From positions 1-64,000 of the forward strand of contig JAVBLN010000006.1 of the NCBI GenBank assembly GCA_031553495.1: a stretch of 64,000 bases of DNA. The letters run 5' to 3'. A program made the position numbers and the translations under genes. The stretch is from Pinibacter sp031553495. Its GTDB lineage: Bacteria; Bacteroidota; Bacteroidia; Chitinophagales; Chitinophagaceae. Below are positions 54,610 to 61,804 of this stretch, piece by piece; within the stretch, counting starts at the first letter, position 1, and each line of letters begins with the position of its first letter. Under the pieces are notes generated by a model. The model was not told the DNA's origin. It made no database searches and was given only the letters and a program-made list of their open reading frames with translations.

Positions 54610-55371
54610 ATGGACATTGTAAAGTATAACAAATCGGCTTGGGACAATTACGTTGACAAAAAAAACCGCTGGACAATTCCTGTTTCTGAACAGGAATTAG
54701 AAAACGCAAAAAATGGAAACTGGAATATTGTTTTGACACCGAAAAAACCGGTTCCTCACAATTGGTTTCCTAGCCTGAAAGGTCTAAAGATTTTAGGACT
54801 TGCTTCGGGTGGCGGACAACAATGTCCGATTTTGGCAACTTTGGGAGCAGATATTACAGTTTTTGACAATTCCGAAAAGCAATTACAACAAGACAAAATT
54901 ATCAGTGACAGATTTAACCTTGACATAAAAACAGTTCAAGGAGATATGAAAGACCTTTCAGTATTTGCAGACAATACATTTGACCTGGTTTTTAATCCTT
55001 GTTCAACGGTTTTTGTTGACAATGTTTTAGCCGTTTGGAAAGAGAGTTTCAGAGTTCTAAAGCCAAACGGAATTTTAATGACAGGGTTCACAAATCCTGT
55101 ATCATTACAATTGGAAGAAGAAAATTTGAATTTGATATACAAACAACCATATTCAGACACACATTCTTTGCCGATAGAAAAGTTAGAAGAACTTAAACGA
55201 AACAATGAGGCATTAATTTTCGGACACAGCTTGACACATCAAATTGGCGGACAATTAGAAGCGGGTTTTATATTAACTGATATGTATGAAGATGACTGGG
55301 GCGGAGAAAATAAAATGGACAATTTTTTCCCTTCATTTATAGCGACAAGAGCAGTAAAACTAAAACATTGA
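54610..55371 (+). CDS. Class I SAM-dependent methyltransferase
   Basis: This 253-residue protein has SAM-binding motif I KILGLASGGGQQCPIL, the acidic end of strand 2 (DITVFDNSE), motif II VQGDMKDLSVFADNTFDLVF, and FRVLKPNGILMTGFTNP further on. The family (Methyltransf_11-like) methylates small molecules of many kinds, so the substrate is unknown. It begins 65 bp after the toxin gene and has no obvious functional partner. Its codon use (frequent GAC and ACA, A/T rich) differs from the housekeeping genes around it, suggesting transfer. Confidence 0.85.
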   Translation: MDIVKYNKSAWDNYVDKKNRWTIPVSEQELENAKNGNWNIVLTPKKPVPHNWFPSLKGLKILGLASGGGQQCPILATLGADITVFDNSEKQLQQDKIISDRFNLDIKTVQGDMKDLSVFADNTFDLVFNPCSTVFVDNVLAVWKESFRVLKPNGILMTGFTNPVSLQLEEENLNLIYKQPYSDTHSLPIEKLEELKRNNEALIFGHSLTHQIGGQLEAGFILTDMYEDDWGGENKMDNFFPSFIATRAVKLKH

Positions 55372-55404
55372 TGAACAAAACAACTGGTGCTAATAACTAA
55401 CTTT

Positions 55405-55472
55405 CCACGCTCTTCAAGGCTTGCAGCCTTGAAGTTCTATCCTGTTGCTTGTAGCAACGTTTACCATATGCC
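55405..55472 (+). repeat. Double-hairpin element, copy 1
   Basis: CTTCAAGGC-TTGCA-GCCTTGAAG (9-bp perfect stem) is followed by GTTGC-TTGTA-GCAAC (5-bp perfect stem). A second 68-bp copy lies at 56629-56696. Together they bracket the SDR gene. The sequence is unrelated to the A/B/C repeats. Confidence 0.7.
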
Positions 55473-55799
55473 TTGATCGGCTTTTATTTTGAAATAAAAA
55501 GCTGAACTGTCAAGTGGCAAAAGCAGGGTGTCGAACAGGATGTGCTTACAAAAAGTAATAGTATTATGAAAATTGGAGGTCTCAAAATTTTGCAGCCAAC
55601 GTTTCCGCATTGGCGTTTGTTGGCGGATTTCTGTGTTAATAAAGTTCAAATGTTGGACAAGATGTTCAATACGCTGCGCATGTCGAACAGCGTGGATATG
55701 AATAACTATTGATGATTTCAACACGCAACGCAATACATAGTATTAACAGCAAGAGACAGCGTTATGATTGTACCCTTGTAAAATCACAAAAGAATAGCC
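55473..55799. other. Intergenic stretch without a clear gene
   Basis: The open frames here read as improbable protein. GCAGCCAACG at about 55591-55600 recurs right after the SDR gene (near 56582), so part of this spacer may be a duplicated or cassette-end sequence. I see no promoter of consensus form. Confidence 0.3.
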
Positions 55800-56582
55800 A
55801 TGAAAACATTCAATGATAAGACCATCTGGATTACCGGAGCCTCATCTGGCTTTGGTGAAGCACTTGCTTTGGAGTTTGCCGGCAGAGGTGCAAAAATAAT
55901 CCTGTCTGCACGCCACGAAGAGGGGTTGGTTAGGGTAAAAAATAAGATACAACACGCTTTTGTCCTTCCTTTGGATTTATCCGAACAGCATACATTTGAA
56001 GCTAAAACACAGGAAGCTATAAAGTCATTTGGACATATCGACATGATTGTACACAATGCAGGAGTAGCGCAAAATGCAACTGTAATGGAAACCTCTTCCG
56101 AAGTGGAACGGAAGATAATGGAAATTGATTTTTTCGGGAGTACTCAACTCACCCGATATATTTTACCTCATTTTATTGAGCGTGGTACCGGGCATATTGT
56201 CGTCGTATCGGGTGGTCTGGCCAGGGTAAGTATGCCAAAACGCTCTTCGTACTGCGCGGCAAAAGCTGCTTTAATCAGTTATTTCGACAGCCTACGGATA
56301 GAGGTTCAAAAATATAATATTTACATAACAACGCTTATTCCCGGAGTTATGCAAACTTCCCTCACTGAAAAGGCGATAGGGGCTAAAGGAAACATTGATG
56401 GCGGAAAAGCCGTTGGGCAAGGATGTCCGGTGGACAAAGCTGCTCGACAGTCGGCAAAAATAATTTTGAAAGAAAAATACGAATCGTATGTGGGCTGTAA
56501 TGACAGTAGCCGTATGATTATGCTCATACGCAAATGGTTTCCTTCGTTGGGTATAAAAATGGTATTGAAGAAATTTCAATAG
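55800..56582 (+). CDS. Short-chain dehydrogenase/reductase
   Basis: This 260-residue SDR has the cofactor motif TGASSGFGEALALEF near residue 13, the structural motif HNAG and the catalytic YCAAK. The Ser before it is within VVVSGGLARVSMPKRSS. It resembles the YohF/DHRS7-like classical SDRs that use NADP(H) (the Arg after the first motif, in LSARHEEG, supports NADP). The substrate is unknown. It is flanked by two double-hairpin repeats and looks like a single-gene insertion. Confidence 0.88.
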   Translation: MKTFNDKTIWITGASSGFGEALALEFAGRGAKIILSARHEEGLVRVKNKIQHAFVLPLDLSEQHTFEAKTQEAIKSFGHIDMIVHNAGVAQNATVMETSSEVERKIMEIDFFGSTQLTRYILPHFIERGTGHIVVVSGGLARVSMPKRSSYCAAKAALISYFDSLRIEVQKYNIYITTLIPGVMQTSLTEKAIGAKGNIDGGKAVGQGCPVDKAARQSAKIILKEKYESYVGCNDSSRMIMLIRKWFPSLGIKMVLKKFQ

Positions 56583-56628
56583 CAGCCAACGTGTTAGGGA
56601 TTTGTGTTTGCGGCGGCAAAGTATTCAG

Positions 56629-56696
56629 TCACGCTCTTCAAGCTTTGCAGCTTTGAAGTTCTATACTGCTGCTTGCCGCAACATTTGCCACTTGCC
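56629..56696 (+). repeat. Double-hairpin element, copy 2
   Basis: This 68-bp copy is about 80 percent identical to the one at 55405-55472. CTTCAAGCTTTGCAGC and GCTGCTTGCCGCAAC correspond to the two stems, though pairing is less perfect. It has the same orientation as copy 1. Confidence 0.7.
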
Positions 56697-56716
56697 GGGT
56701 GCTTTAACATTAAACC

Positions 56717-56792
56717 CATAGCTCAATAGCATTACTACCGATGAACGTACTGCGACGCAACGATGCTTAACCGGAGTTACAAATGCCGGGAA
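56717..56792 (-). repeat. Interspersed repeat, subfamily B (-)
   Basis: This copy reads GCTCAATAGCATTACTACCG, then ACTGCGACGCAACGATGC, then AAATGCCGG. The centre is GCGTCGC on the minus strand. It lies in the SDR / ftsE spacer. Confidence 0.75.
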
Positions 56793-56875
56793 CAAAAAAA
56801 TAACATTTCAAAATAGTAATAAGATGCTTACCGGAGGAATCGCATAAATTGGCAAGCTTGTACAATGCAGGCTTC

Positions 56876-56914
56876 CTCTAACAACTAACAACTAACAACC
56901 AACAACCATCAACA
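56876..56914. repeat. Heptamer tract (AACTAAC / AACCAAC type)
   Basis: AACTAAC, AACTAAC, AACCAAC and AACCATC follow one another in a 7-bp period just before the ftsE promoter region. Confidence 0.6.
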
Positions 56915-56954
56915 AGTCCCAAAAATGCTTTATAAATTCTCGCGAATATTTAAT

Positions 56955-56962
56955 TAGTTTTG
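56955..56962 (+). promoter_or_regulatory. Candidate -7 element (TAGTTTTG) for ftsE
   Basis: An exact TAnnTTTG match lies 32 bp before the ftsE start codon. No -33 is evident. Confidence 0.4.
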
Positions 56963-56994
56963 TCTCACAACAGGTTTAAAAACGGATTATAGTT

Positions 56995-57681
56995 ATGTCT
57001 GAAAAAATTGTAGAAATTACTAACGCGAATATATACCAGGGCGATAACCTGGTGCTTCAGGATGTGAATTTAACTGTTAACAAAGGTGAGTTTGTGTACC
57101 TGGTGGGGAAAACCGGAACGGGAAAATCGAGTTTGCTGAAAACATTATATGGCGATCTGCAATTGAAGGAAGGCAGCGCTACAGTGGTTGGATTTAATTT
57201 GAAAGAAGTGACCTGGAAAACGGTTCCGTTCCTGCGTCGTAACCTGGGTGTGGTGTTCCAGGATTTTCAATTGCTGACGGATAGAAATGTGAATGATAAT
57301 CTCAAATTTGTGTTGCGTGCAACGGGCTGGAAGGATGAAAAACTAATGGATGAAAAAATTGCTGATGTGCTGGATAAAGTAGGCCTGAAAAGTAAAGGGT
57401 TTAAAATGCCTTTTGAAATGAGTGGCGGCGAGCAGCAAAGAGTGGATATTGCCAGGGCTTTGTTGAATTCTCCGAAACTGATACTGGCCGACGAACCTAC
57501 GGGCAACCTGGATCCGGAAACTTCTGATGAAATTATGCAGCTATTGTTTCATATTAGCCGCGACTATGGTACCGCTATTATTATGGCCACCCATGACTAT
57601 ATTGTTATTTCAAAATTTCCGGCACGTACATTAAGAACGGAAAGGGGCAGGGTGGAAGATAACGCTACCATATCAATTTAA
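56995..57681 (+). CDS. ftsE: Cell-division ABC transporter ATPase FtsE
   Basis: This 228-residue ABC ATPase has Walker A GKTGTGKSSLLK, Q-loop FQDFQLL, signature MSGGEQQRVDIARALLNSP and Walker B LILADEPTGNLDP, with an H-loop in MATHD. VVFQDFQLLTDRNVNDNLKF is typical of FtsE. In Bacteroidota ftsE is usually not next to ftsX, and no permease gene adjoins it here. With FtsX it would regulate septal peptidoglycan hydrolases. LolD is the main alternative, but FtsE fits better. Confidence 0.85.
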   Translation: MSEKIVEITNANIYQGDNLVLQDVNLTVNKGEFVYLVGKTGTGKSSLLKTLYGDLQLKEGSATVVGFNLKEVTWKTVPFLRRNLGVVFQDFQLLTDRNVNDNLKFVLRATGWKDEKLMDEKIADVLDKVGLKSKGFKMPFEMSGGEQQRVDIARALLNSPKLILADEPTGNLDPETSDEIMQLLFHISRDYGTAIIMATHDYIVISKFPARTLRTERGRVEDNATISI

Positions 57682-58786
57682 TTAAAGTTTCCGCGTTCTT
57701 TTTATTATCGAAAGAACCTGTTAATATTTCTCTTCGCAGTTGTATGTCAGATGTTGAAAAAGGTTTGTAAAACAACTGCGAAATTGTTTTCTGAAAATCG
57801 GTTTCGTCATTAGCTACATGGCAGGCTTCTTCAAAGCCCGTATCTTCAATAGCGGGAACGTTTACCACGCAATGTCGTCCGTTAAACAACGCGTTCAACA
57901 GCTTTAATTTTATACCGGTTTGATTAAAGGAAGGAAGCACATTTACTTGCGCTTTGGCAATCAGATCCTGCATTTCCGCTTCATCGGGGTTTGCTACAAG
58001 ATGAACAAGCGGATGAATTTGAACCAGCCTTTTTAATCTCTTAGATGGATTTTTTCCCGCAATTACAAATGGTTTTTGAATTTTGTTGAATACATTTTTT
58101 ATAAGCCAGATGGCGGCTTTTTCATTTTCTGCTACGCTGAGGTTTCCGTGATAAAGGCAAAATGTGCCAAGCCCTTCTTTACTTGTAATATCCCTATATG
58201 GAATGAATACAGGCAGGTATGAAATGTTCTTGGCATTAAACTTTTCTTTGTAGGTGGTTACATCTTTTATTGCGGCTGCTAAAATCGGAATTCTTGTCGC
58301 TACTTTTCTTTCATAATTCTTTAGCAGCCTGCTTTCGAAATAATAATACAGTTTTTTAGGTAAAGATCTTTCGTGCCTGAACAGTTGGTAATAATATTCG
58401 TATTCTACATTGTGCAGGCGAAGGATTATTTTTCGTTCGCGCAGGTTTTCATTAAAAATGTGATGCGTGCAGTGAATGCCTTCCAATAAAATGGGGTAAT
58501 CGTTCTTAAGAAGATTAGCCAGCAATATATCGCAATTTCTTGATGCCACTATGTAGGGAATATTAGCGGAAATACTTTTGTGTCCGTTTATTCGATTATA
58601 ATAAAATACCTCTTCGCAATATTTGTTTAATTCTTTTTGCTGGCCACGGCCATATTCAAAACAATGTAAGTGTATTTTTATACCAAGGCAATGCAATGCT
58701 TTCAGCTTGTAGAATAAGTCGAATACTCCGCCATAATCTACAGGGTAAGGAACATCAAGACAAACTATATGTAAGTGCTTTTCCAC
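57665..58786 (-). CDS. Glycosyltransferase (GT-B, family 1/4-like)
   Basis: This 373-residue GT-B enzyme has an N-terminal acceptor domain (HIVCLDVPYPVDYGGVFDLF). The C-terminal donor domain contains YHGNLSVAENEKAAIWLIKN, PFVIAGKNPSKRL and QVNVLPSFNQTGIKLKLLNA. It is the last gene of a minus-strand cluster (oxidoreductase, glycosyltransferase, glycosyltransferase). Its 3' end overlaps the end of ftsE by 17 bp. It starts 4 bp after the preceding glycosyltransferase, so the two are translationally linked. Its role in surface glycan synthesis is inferred from the cluster. Confidence 0.85.
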   Translation of the reverse strand: MEKHLHIVCLDVPYPVDYGGVFDLFYKLKALHCLGIKIHLHCFEYGRGQQKELNKYCEEVFYYNRINGHKSISANIPYIVASRNCDILLANLLKNDYPILLEGIHCTHHIFNENLRERKIILRLHNVEYEYYYQLFRHERSLPKKLYYYFESRLLKNYERKVATRIPILAAAIKDVTTYKEKFNAKNISYLPVFIPYRDITSKEGLGTFCLYHGNLSVAENEKAAIWLIKNVFNKIQKPFVIAGKNPSKRLKRLVQIHPLVHLVANPDEAEMQDLIAKAQVNVLPSFNQTGIKLKLLNALFNGRHCVVNVPAIEDTGFEEACHVANDETDFQKTISQLFYKPFSTSDIQLRREILTGSFDNKKNAETLIKLIW

Positions 58787-58790
58787 GAAT

Positions 58791-59888
58791 TTAGACTAAT
58801 AAGGTTTTGTAAAAGGTAAATAGTTTTTCTTCTTCTTTTTGCCAGTTAAAGTATTGAGCTGCGGTATGGCAATTCTGTGCCAGTTTGCTATATAGAACAG
58901 AGTCCGTTAATAAAAGGTTTAGCTTCTCGGCAATTAAATCCATATTTAATGAGTCTGTTAATACCGCCACTTCATATTCATTGTTGATTGTTGCATATTC
59001 AGGAAAGTTCATTGTTAGTTGCGGTATTCCCGCGTGTATATAATCAAAAAATTTATTGGCAAGGGAGTATAACTGGTTTAGTCCAACAGGTTCCACAAGG
59101 TTGATTCCTATATAAGCTCCGGCAGTTATATTTTTTAATTCATAGGGCAATGCCATGCCTTTAAAGAAAATTTTATCCTTGAGCTTTTCTGTTTGTGCAA
59201 CTTCCCTGCATTGTTGCATAAAATTGCCATCTCCGTAAATCCAAAGCTGCGCATCCACTTTTTCCATAGCGGGAAGAAGGTATTCCAGGCCTCGTGCTTC
59301 ATTTACTGCTCCCTGGTATAATATCACTTTCCGGTTTTTCTCTACTTTTTTAGTAGGGTATAATACCGGCACGTTTCTTATAAGCTCATACTGTACTTTA
59401 TATCTTTTATAAAATTCATTTACAATGCTGCCGCTTACCGTATAGCCATGCGGGAATTTAGGCACAGCGTATTTTTCTATACTCAGCCACATTTTGTGAA
59501 TGCGAGGTCTTGTAATTACTTCTTTCATTTCGCTAAACAGTTCGTGCGCATCATAAATGCGTACTGTGTTTTTTATGTGTGAGGCAAATAATACAGGTAA
59601 AATGGTGTCTAAATCTATAGCGCAAACCGCGTCGGCTTTTTTTCTTAAAAGGGTAAAAAATAATTTCAGGTTATATTCTATGTAAAACAATTTTCCTTTT
59701 CTGAAAACGCAATGAATTCTTTGCTGCGCATATGGCTGGTGAGTTAAGGCTTTATCATTTCTACCGGTTGTGCCTATTAAAGTTACATCAAAGCCCTTAT
59801 TTACCAGCGATGTGCATATCCTGATCATTCGCTGATCACATGTCAGATTATTGGTAACAGTAAAAACCAGTTTTTTCACAGTGTTCAA
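58791..59888 (-). CDS. Glycosyltransferase (GT4-like)
   Basis: This 365-residue GT-B protein has the N-terminal signature TNNLTCDQRMIRICTSLVNK, common in Bacteroidota GT4 enzymes of polysaccharide loci, and an acceptor-side motif IYDAHELFSEMKEVI. The donor domain has VILYQGAVNEARGLEYLLPA and IGINLVEPVGLNQLYSLANK followed by FFDYIHAGIP. It probably adds a hexose to a lipid-linked or surface glycan. It follows the Gfo/Idh/MocA gene after 15 bp, in one operon. Confidence 0.87.
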   Translation of the reverse strand: MNTVKKLVFTVTNNLTCDQRMIRICTSLVNKGFDVTLIGTTGRNDKALTHQPYAQQRIHCVFRKGKLFYIEYNLKLFFTLLRKKADAVCAIDLDTILPVLFASHIKNTVRIYDAHELFSEMKEVITRPRIHKMWLSIEKYAVPKFPHGYTVSGSIVNEFYKRYKVQYELIRNVPVLYPTKKVEKNRKVILYQGAVNEARGLEYLLPAMEKVDAQLWIYGDGNFMQQCREVAQTEKLKDKIFFKGMALPYELKNITAGAYIGINLVEPVGLNQLYSLANKFFDYIHAGIPQLTMNFPEYATINNEYEVAVLTDSLNMDLIAEKLNLLLTDSVLYSKLAQNCHTAAQYFNWQKEEEKLFTFYKTLLV

Positions 59889-59903
59889 ATTACTTGCTCT
59901 TTT

Positions 59904-60917
59904 TTATTTAATAACAGCGTTTTGATATATCTGGTGAATTAATTCCACAGTTTTTAATCCGTCGTTGCCATTTACAAACGGATGCGCGGCATCATTCAAC
60001 GCCAGAACAAGATTGTCATACACTTTGTCGTGGTTGCTCATAGAGCCCCTATAAAATCCGTAATCATTCGAGGGATTATCTTTTCCCACCAATTCAAGTG
60101 TATAGTTTTCGATCGATTGATATTCTATCGTGTTCATATATTCACCACCCAATTTCACCATTCCCTTTTCCCCAATTATAGTTAGCGACACTTCCATGTT
60201 TTTGTTAAAAGCGTTCACCGACCAGTTAATTCCGCCAATACTGCCGTTTTTCATTTCCAGTACCACACTTCCCGAATCTTCAAAATCGATAACGCCGGTA
60301 TGCAGAAAATTTCTCCGTGTACCGCTCACCGTTAAACAATCGCCCAAAAACCAGCAAAGCACATCAATGTAATGGCTGAACTGGGTAAATAAAGTGCCGC
60401 CATCAAGGTGGGTAGTTCCTTTCCAGCAATTGGCGTAGTAAGCCGGGGGCCTGTTCCAAAAACAATTTAGCTGGAAGTTGCAGATCTTACCCAATGCATT
60501 TTCATCAAGCGCTTTTTTCAAAGCCTGCACCGCCGGGTTGTAGCGGGAAGATTTTACTATAAACAATTTTTTGCCGGTTTTTTCGGCTGTTTCAATCATT
60601 GTCTGCCCATCAGCCACGGTTATAGCCATTGGTTTTTCGCACAGCACGTGGCAGCCGGCTTCCATCGCTTTAATGGAATGTTCTGCATGCAATCCGTTTG
60701 GGGTACAAACCGAAATTACGTCAGGCAACGGGTTACTAGAAGCAAGTATTTCATCCAAAGAGTAAAAAGCCCGGCAATCATATTTTTGCGCTATGGTTTG
60801 TGCTTTTTCAGGCGCAATATCACATGCAAATGTCAGTTTTCCCACGCGGCTAATATGTTCCGCATGCCTTGGGCCAATATTTCCGCAGCCGATCAATCCG
60901 AATTTTATAGTTTGCAT
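59904..60917 (-). CDS. Gfo/Idh/MocA family oxidoreductase
   Basis: This roughly 337-residue NAD(P)-dependent sugar oxidoreductase has the Rossmann motif FGLIGCGNIGPRHAEHI near its start and CEKPMAITVADGQTMIE (the Glu-Lys-Pro motif, with the catalytic Lys). WNRPPAYYANCWKGTTHLDG follows in the substrate domain. The frame extends 19 codons upstream, but MQTIKFGLIG is the start that fits the family. Members such as WlbA and WbpB oxidise nucleotide-sugar C3, which would fit a glycan cluster that starts with this gene. That specific reaction is inference. Confidence 0.88.
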   Translation of the reverse strand: MQTIKFGLIGCGNIGPRHAEHISRVGKLTFACDIAPEKAQTIAQKYDCRAFYSLDEILASSNPLPDVISVCTPNGLHAEHSIKAMEAGCHVLCEKPMAITVADGQTMIETAEKTGKKLFIVKSSRYNPAVQALKKALDENALGKICNFQLNCFWNRPPAYYANCWKGTTHLDGGTLFTQFSHYIDVLCWFLGDCLTVSGTRRNFLHTGVIDFEDSGSVVLEMKNGSIGGINWSVNAFNKNMEVSLTIIGEKGMVKLGGEYMNTIEYQSIENYTLELVGKDNPSNDYGFYRGSMSNHDKVYDNLVLALNDAAHPFVNGNDGLKTVELIHQIYQNAVIK

Positions 60918-61107
60918 GTGTTTAATTTTTTTTAAAACTGTAAAAGTATGATGAATAGAAGGTCTCAATAACAAAAAATCCGCTTTTGCAATTTTTTGGA
61001 CTTTATACGGTAAAACTTTTCAGCTCAGGAAAATGTAATTATACTAAGTATCAGGATGCACCCCAAATTTAGCATTCATTAAGAAGCCGGTTGGTAGATA
61101 TTTTAGA

Positions 61108-61175
61108 TACCGGCATTAGTATTTCATGGCATCATCGTTGTGTCACTCACTTGTACGGTAGTAACCTTAGTGAGC
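61108..61175 (+). repeat. Hybrid interspersed repeat (B-type left half, A-type right half)
   Basis: The left part, TACCGGCATTAGTATTTCAT then GGCATCATCG, matches subfamily B. From TTGTGTCACTCACTTGTACG onward it matches subfamily A. It reads as a recombinant between subfamilies. Confidence 0.7.
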
Positions 61176-61336
61176 AGTTGACAGTGGGCAGTGGGCAGTT
61201 GGCAGTAGAGAAGTCAAAGATCAGAAGAAATTGTCTTTTGGCTTGCAGTCAGTGTATAAAGCATTCTCAACTCTCCATTTATTAAAACTTTCAATTTTCA
61301 ACTATAATTTTAATGTGCTGTTTCATTTAATTGTTA

Positions 61337-61344
61337 TACATTTG
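61337..61344 (+). promoter_or_regulatory. Candidate -7 element (TACATTTG) for rpsO
   Basis: An exact TAnnTTTG match lies 52 bp upstream of the rpsO start, leaving a leader in which S15 autoregulation could occur. Confidence 0.5.
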
Positions 61345-61396
61345 CAGCCAAATTAAATAGATTTTTAATCGGATGTTTTTTTAAAAAGAATTTCAG

Positions 61397-61669
61397 ATGC
61401 CGTATTTAACAAAAGAAAAGACAGCAAAAATTTTCGCAGATTATGGTGGTAATGCTGCCAATACAGGTTCTATCGAGGGCCAAGTTGCTTTACTAACTGA
61501 ACGTATAAGCCAGATTTCCAAACACTTACAAGCTAACAAAAAAGATTTTTCAACTCACCGTGGATTGATGCAACTGGTAGGTAAAAGAAAACGGTTGTTA
61601 ACTTACTTGAGCAAAAATAACCTTCAGGGGTACCGCGAGCTGATCGAAAAATTAGGACTTAGAAAATAA
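61397..61669 (+). CDS. rpsO: 30S ribosomal protein S15
   Basis: This 90-residue S15 has the family core NTGSIEGQVALLTERISQIS, KDFSTHRGLMQLVGKRKRLL and the ending YRELIEKLGLRK. It binds the central domain of 16S rRNA early in small-subunit assembly. It lies upstream of pnp, a pairing widely conserved in bacteria. A strong terminator separates the two genes here, so pnp may be transcribed mainly by readthrough or from its own promoter. Confidence 0.97.
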   Translation: MPYLTKEKTAKIFADYGGNAANTGSIEGQVALLTERISQISKHLQANKKDFSTHRGLMQLVGKRKRLLTYLSKNNLQGYRELIEKLGLRK

Positions 61670-61685
61670 CTTTTTATGTATATAT

Positions 61686-61730
61686 AAACTATTCCCAACT
61701 GTCATTTCATGGTTGGGAATAGTTTTTTTG
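61686..61730 (+). terminator. Intrinsic terminator between rpsO and pnp
   Basis: A 14-bp perfect stem (arms 61686-61699 and 61712-61725, AAACTATTCCCAAC paired with its complement) is followed by a run of T residues. The loop is 12 nt. It is placed 16 bp after the rpsO stop. Confidence 0.85.
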
Positions 61731-61804
61731 CATACGTACGTATTACTATTAACACAATTAAAAGATCATGACAACCCACAAATTCCCGCCTTGACTGAGT
61801 TGTT

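Larger units (their letters stand above)
60918..61396. other. Spacer before rpsO holding an A/B hybrid repeat and heptamer words
   Basis: A hybrid repeat lies at 61108-61175. GGCAGTT/GGGCAGT-type heptamer words follow at about 61176-61210, and ATTCTCAACTCTCC words near 61260. I see no gene. Confidence 0.5.

Noticed and set aside
55461..55733. 90-codon minus-strand open frame in the methyltransferase/SDR spacer
   Set aside because: His- and Phe-rich improbable composition, no recognisable domain and no promoter.
54541..56640. Integron attC-like sites around the single-gene cassettes
   Set aside because: GTTAGGG/CCCTAAC-like words occur but do not fit the core site GTTRRRY with a matching partner arm, and no integrase is present.
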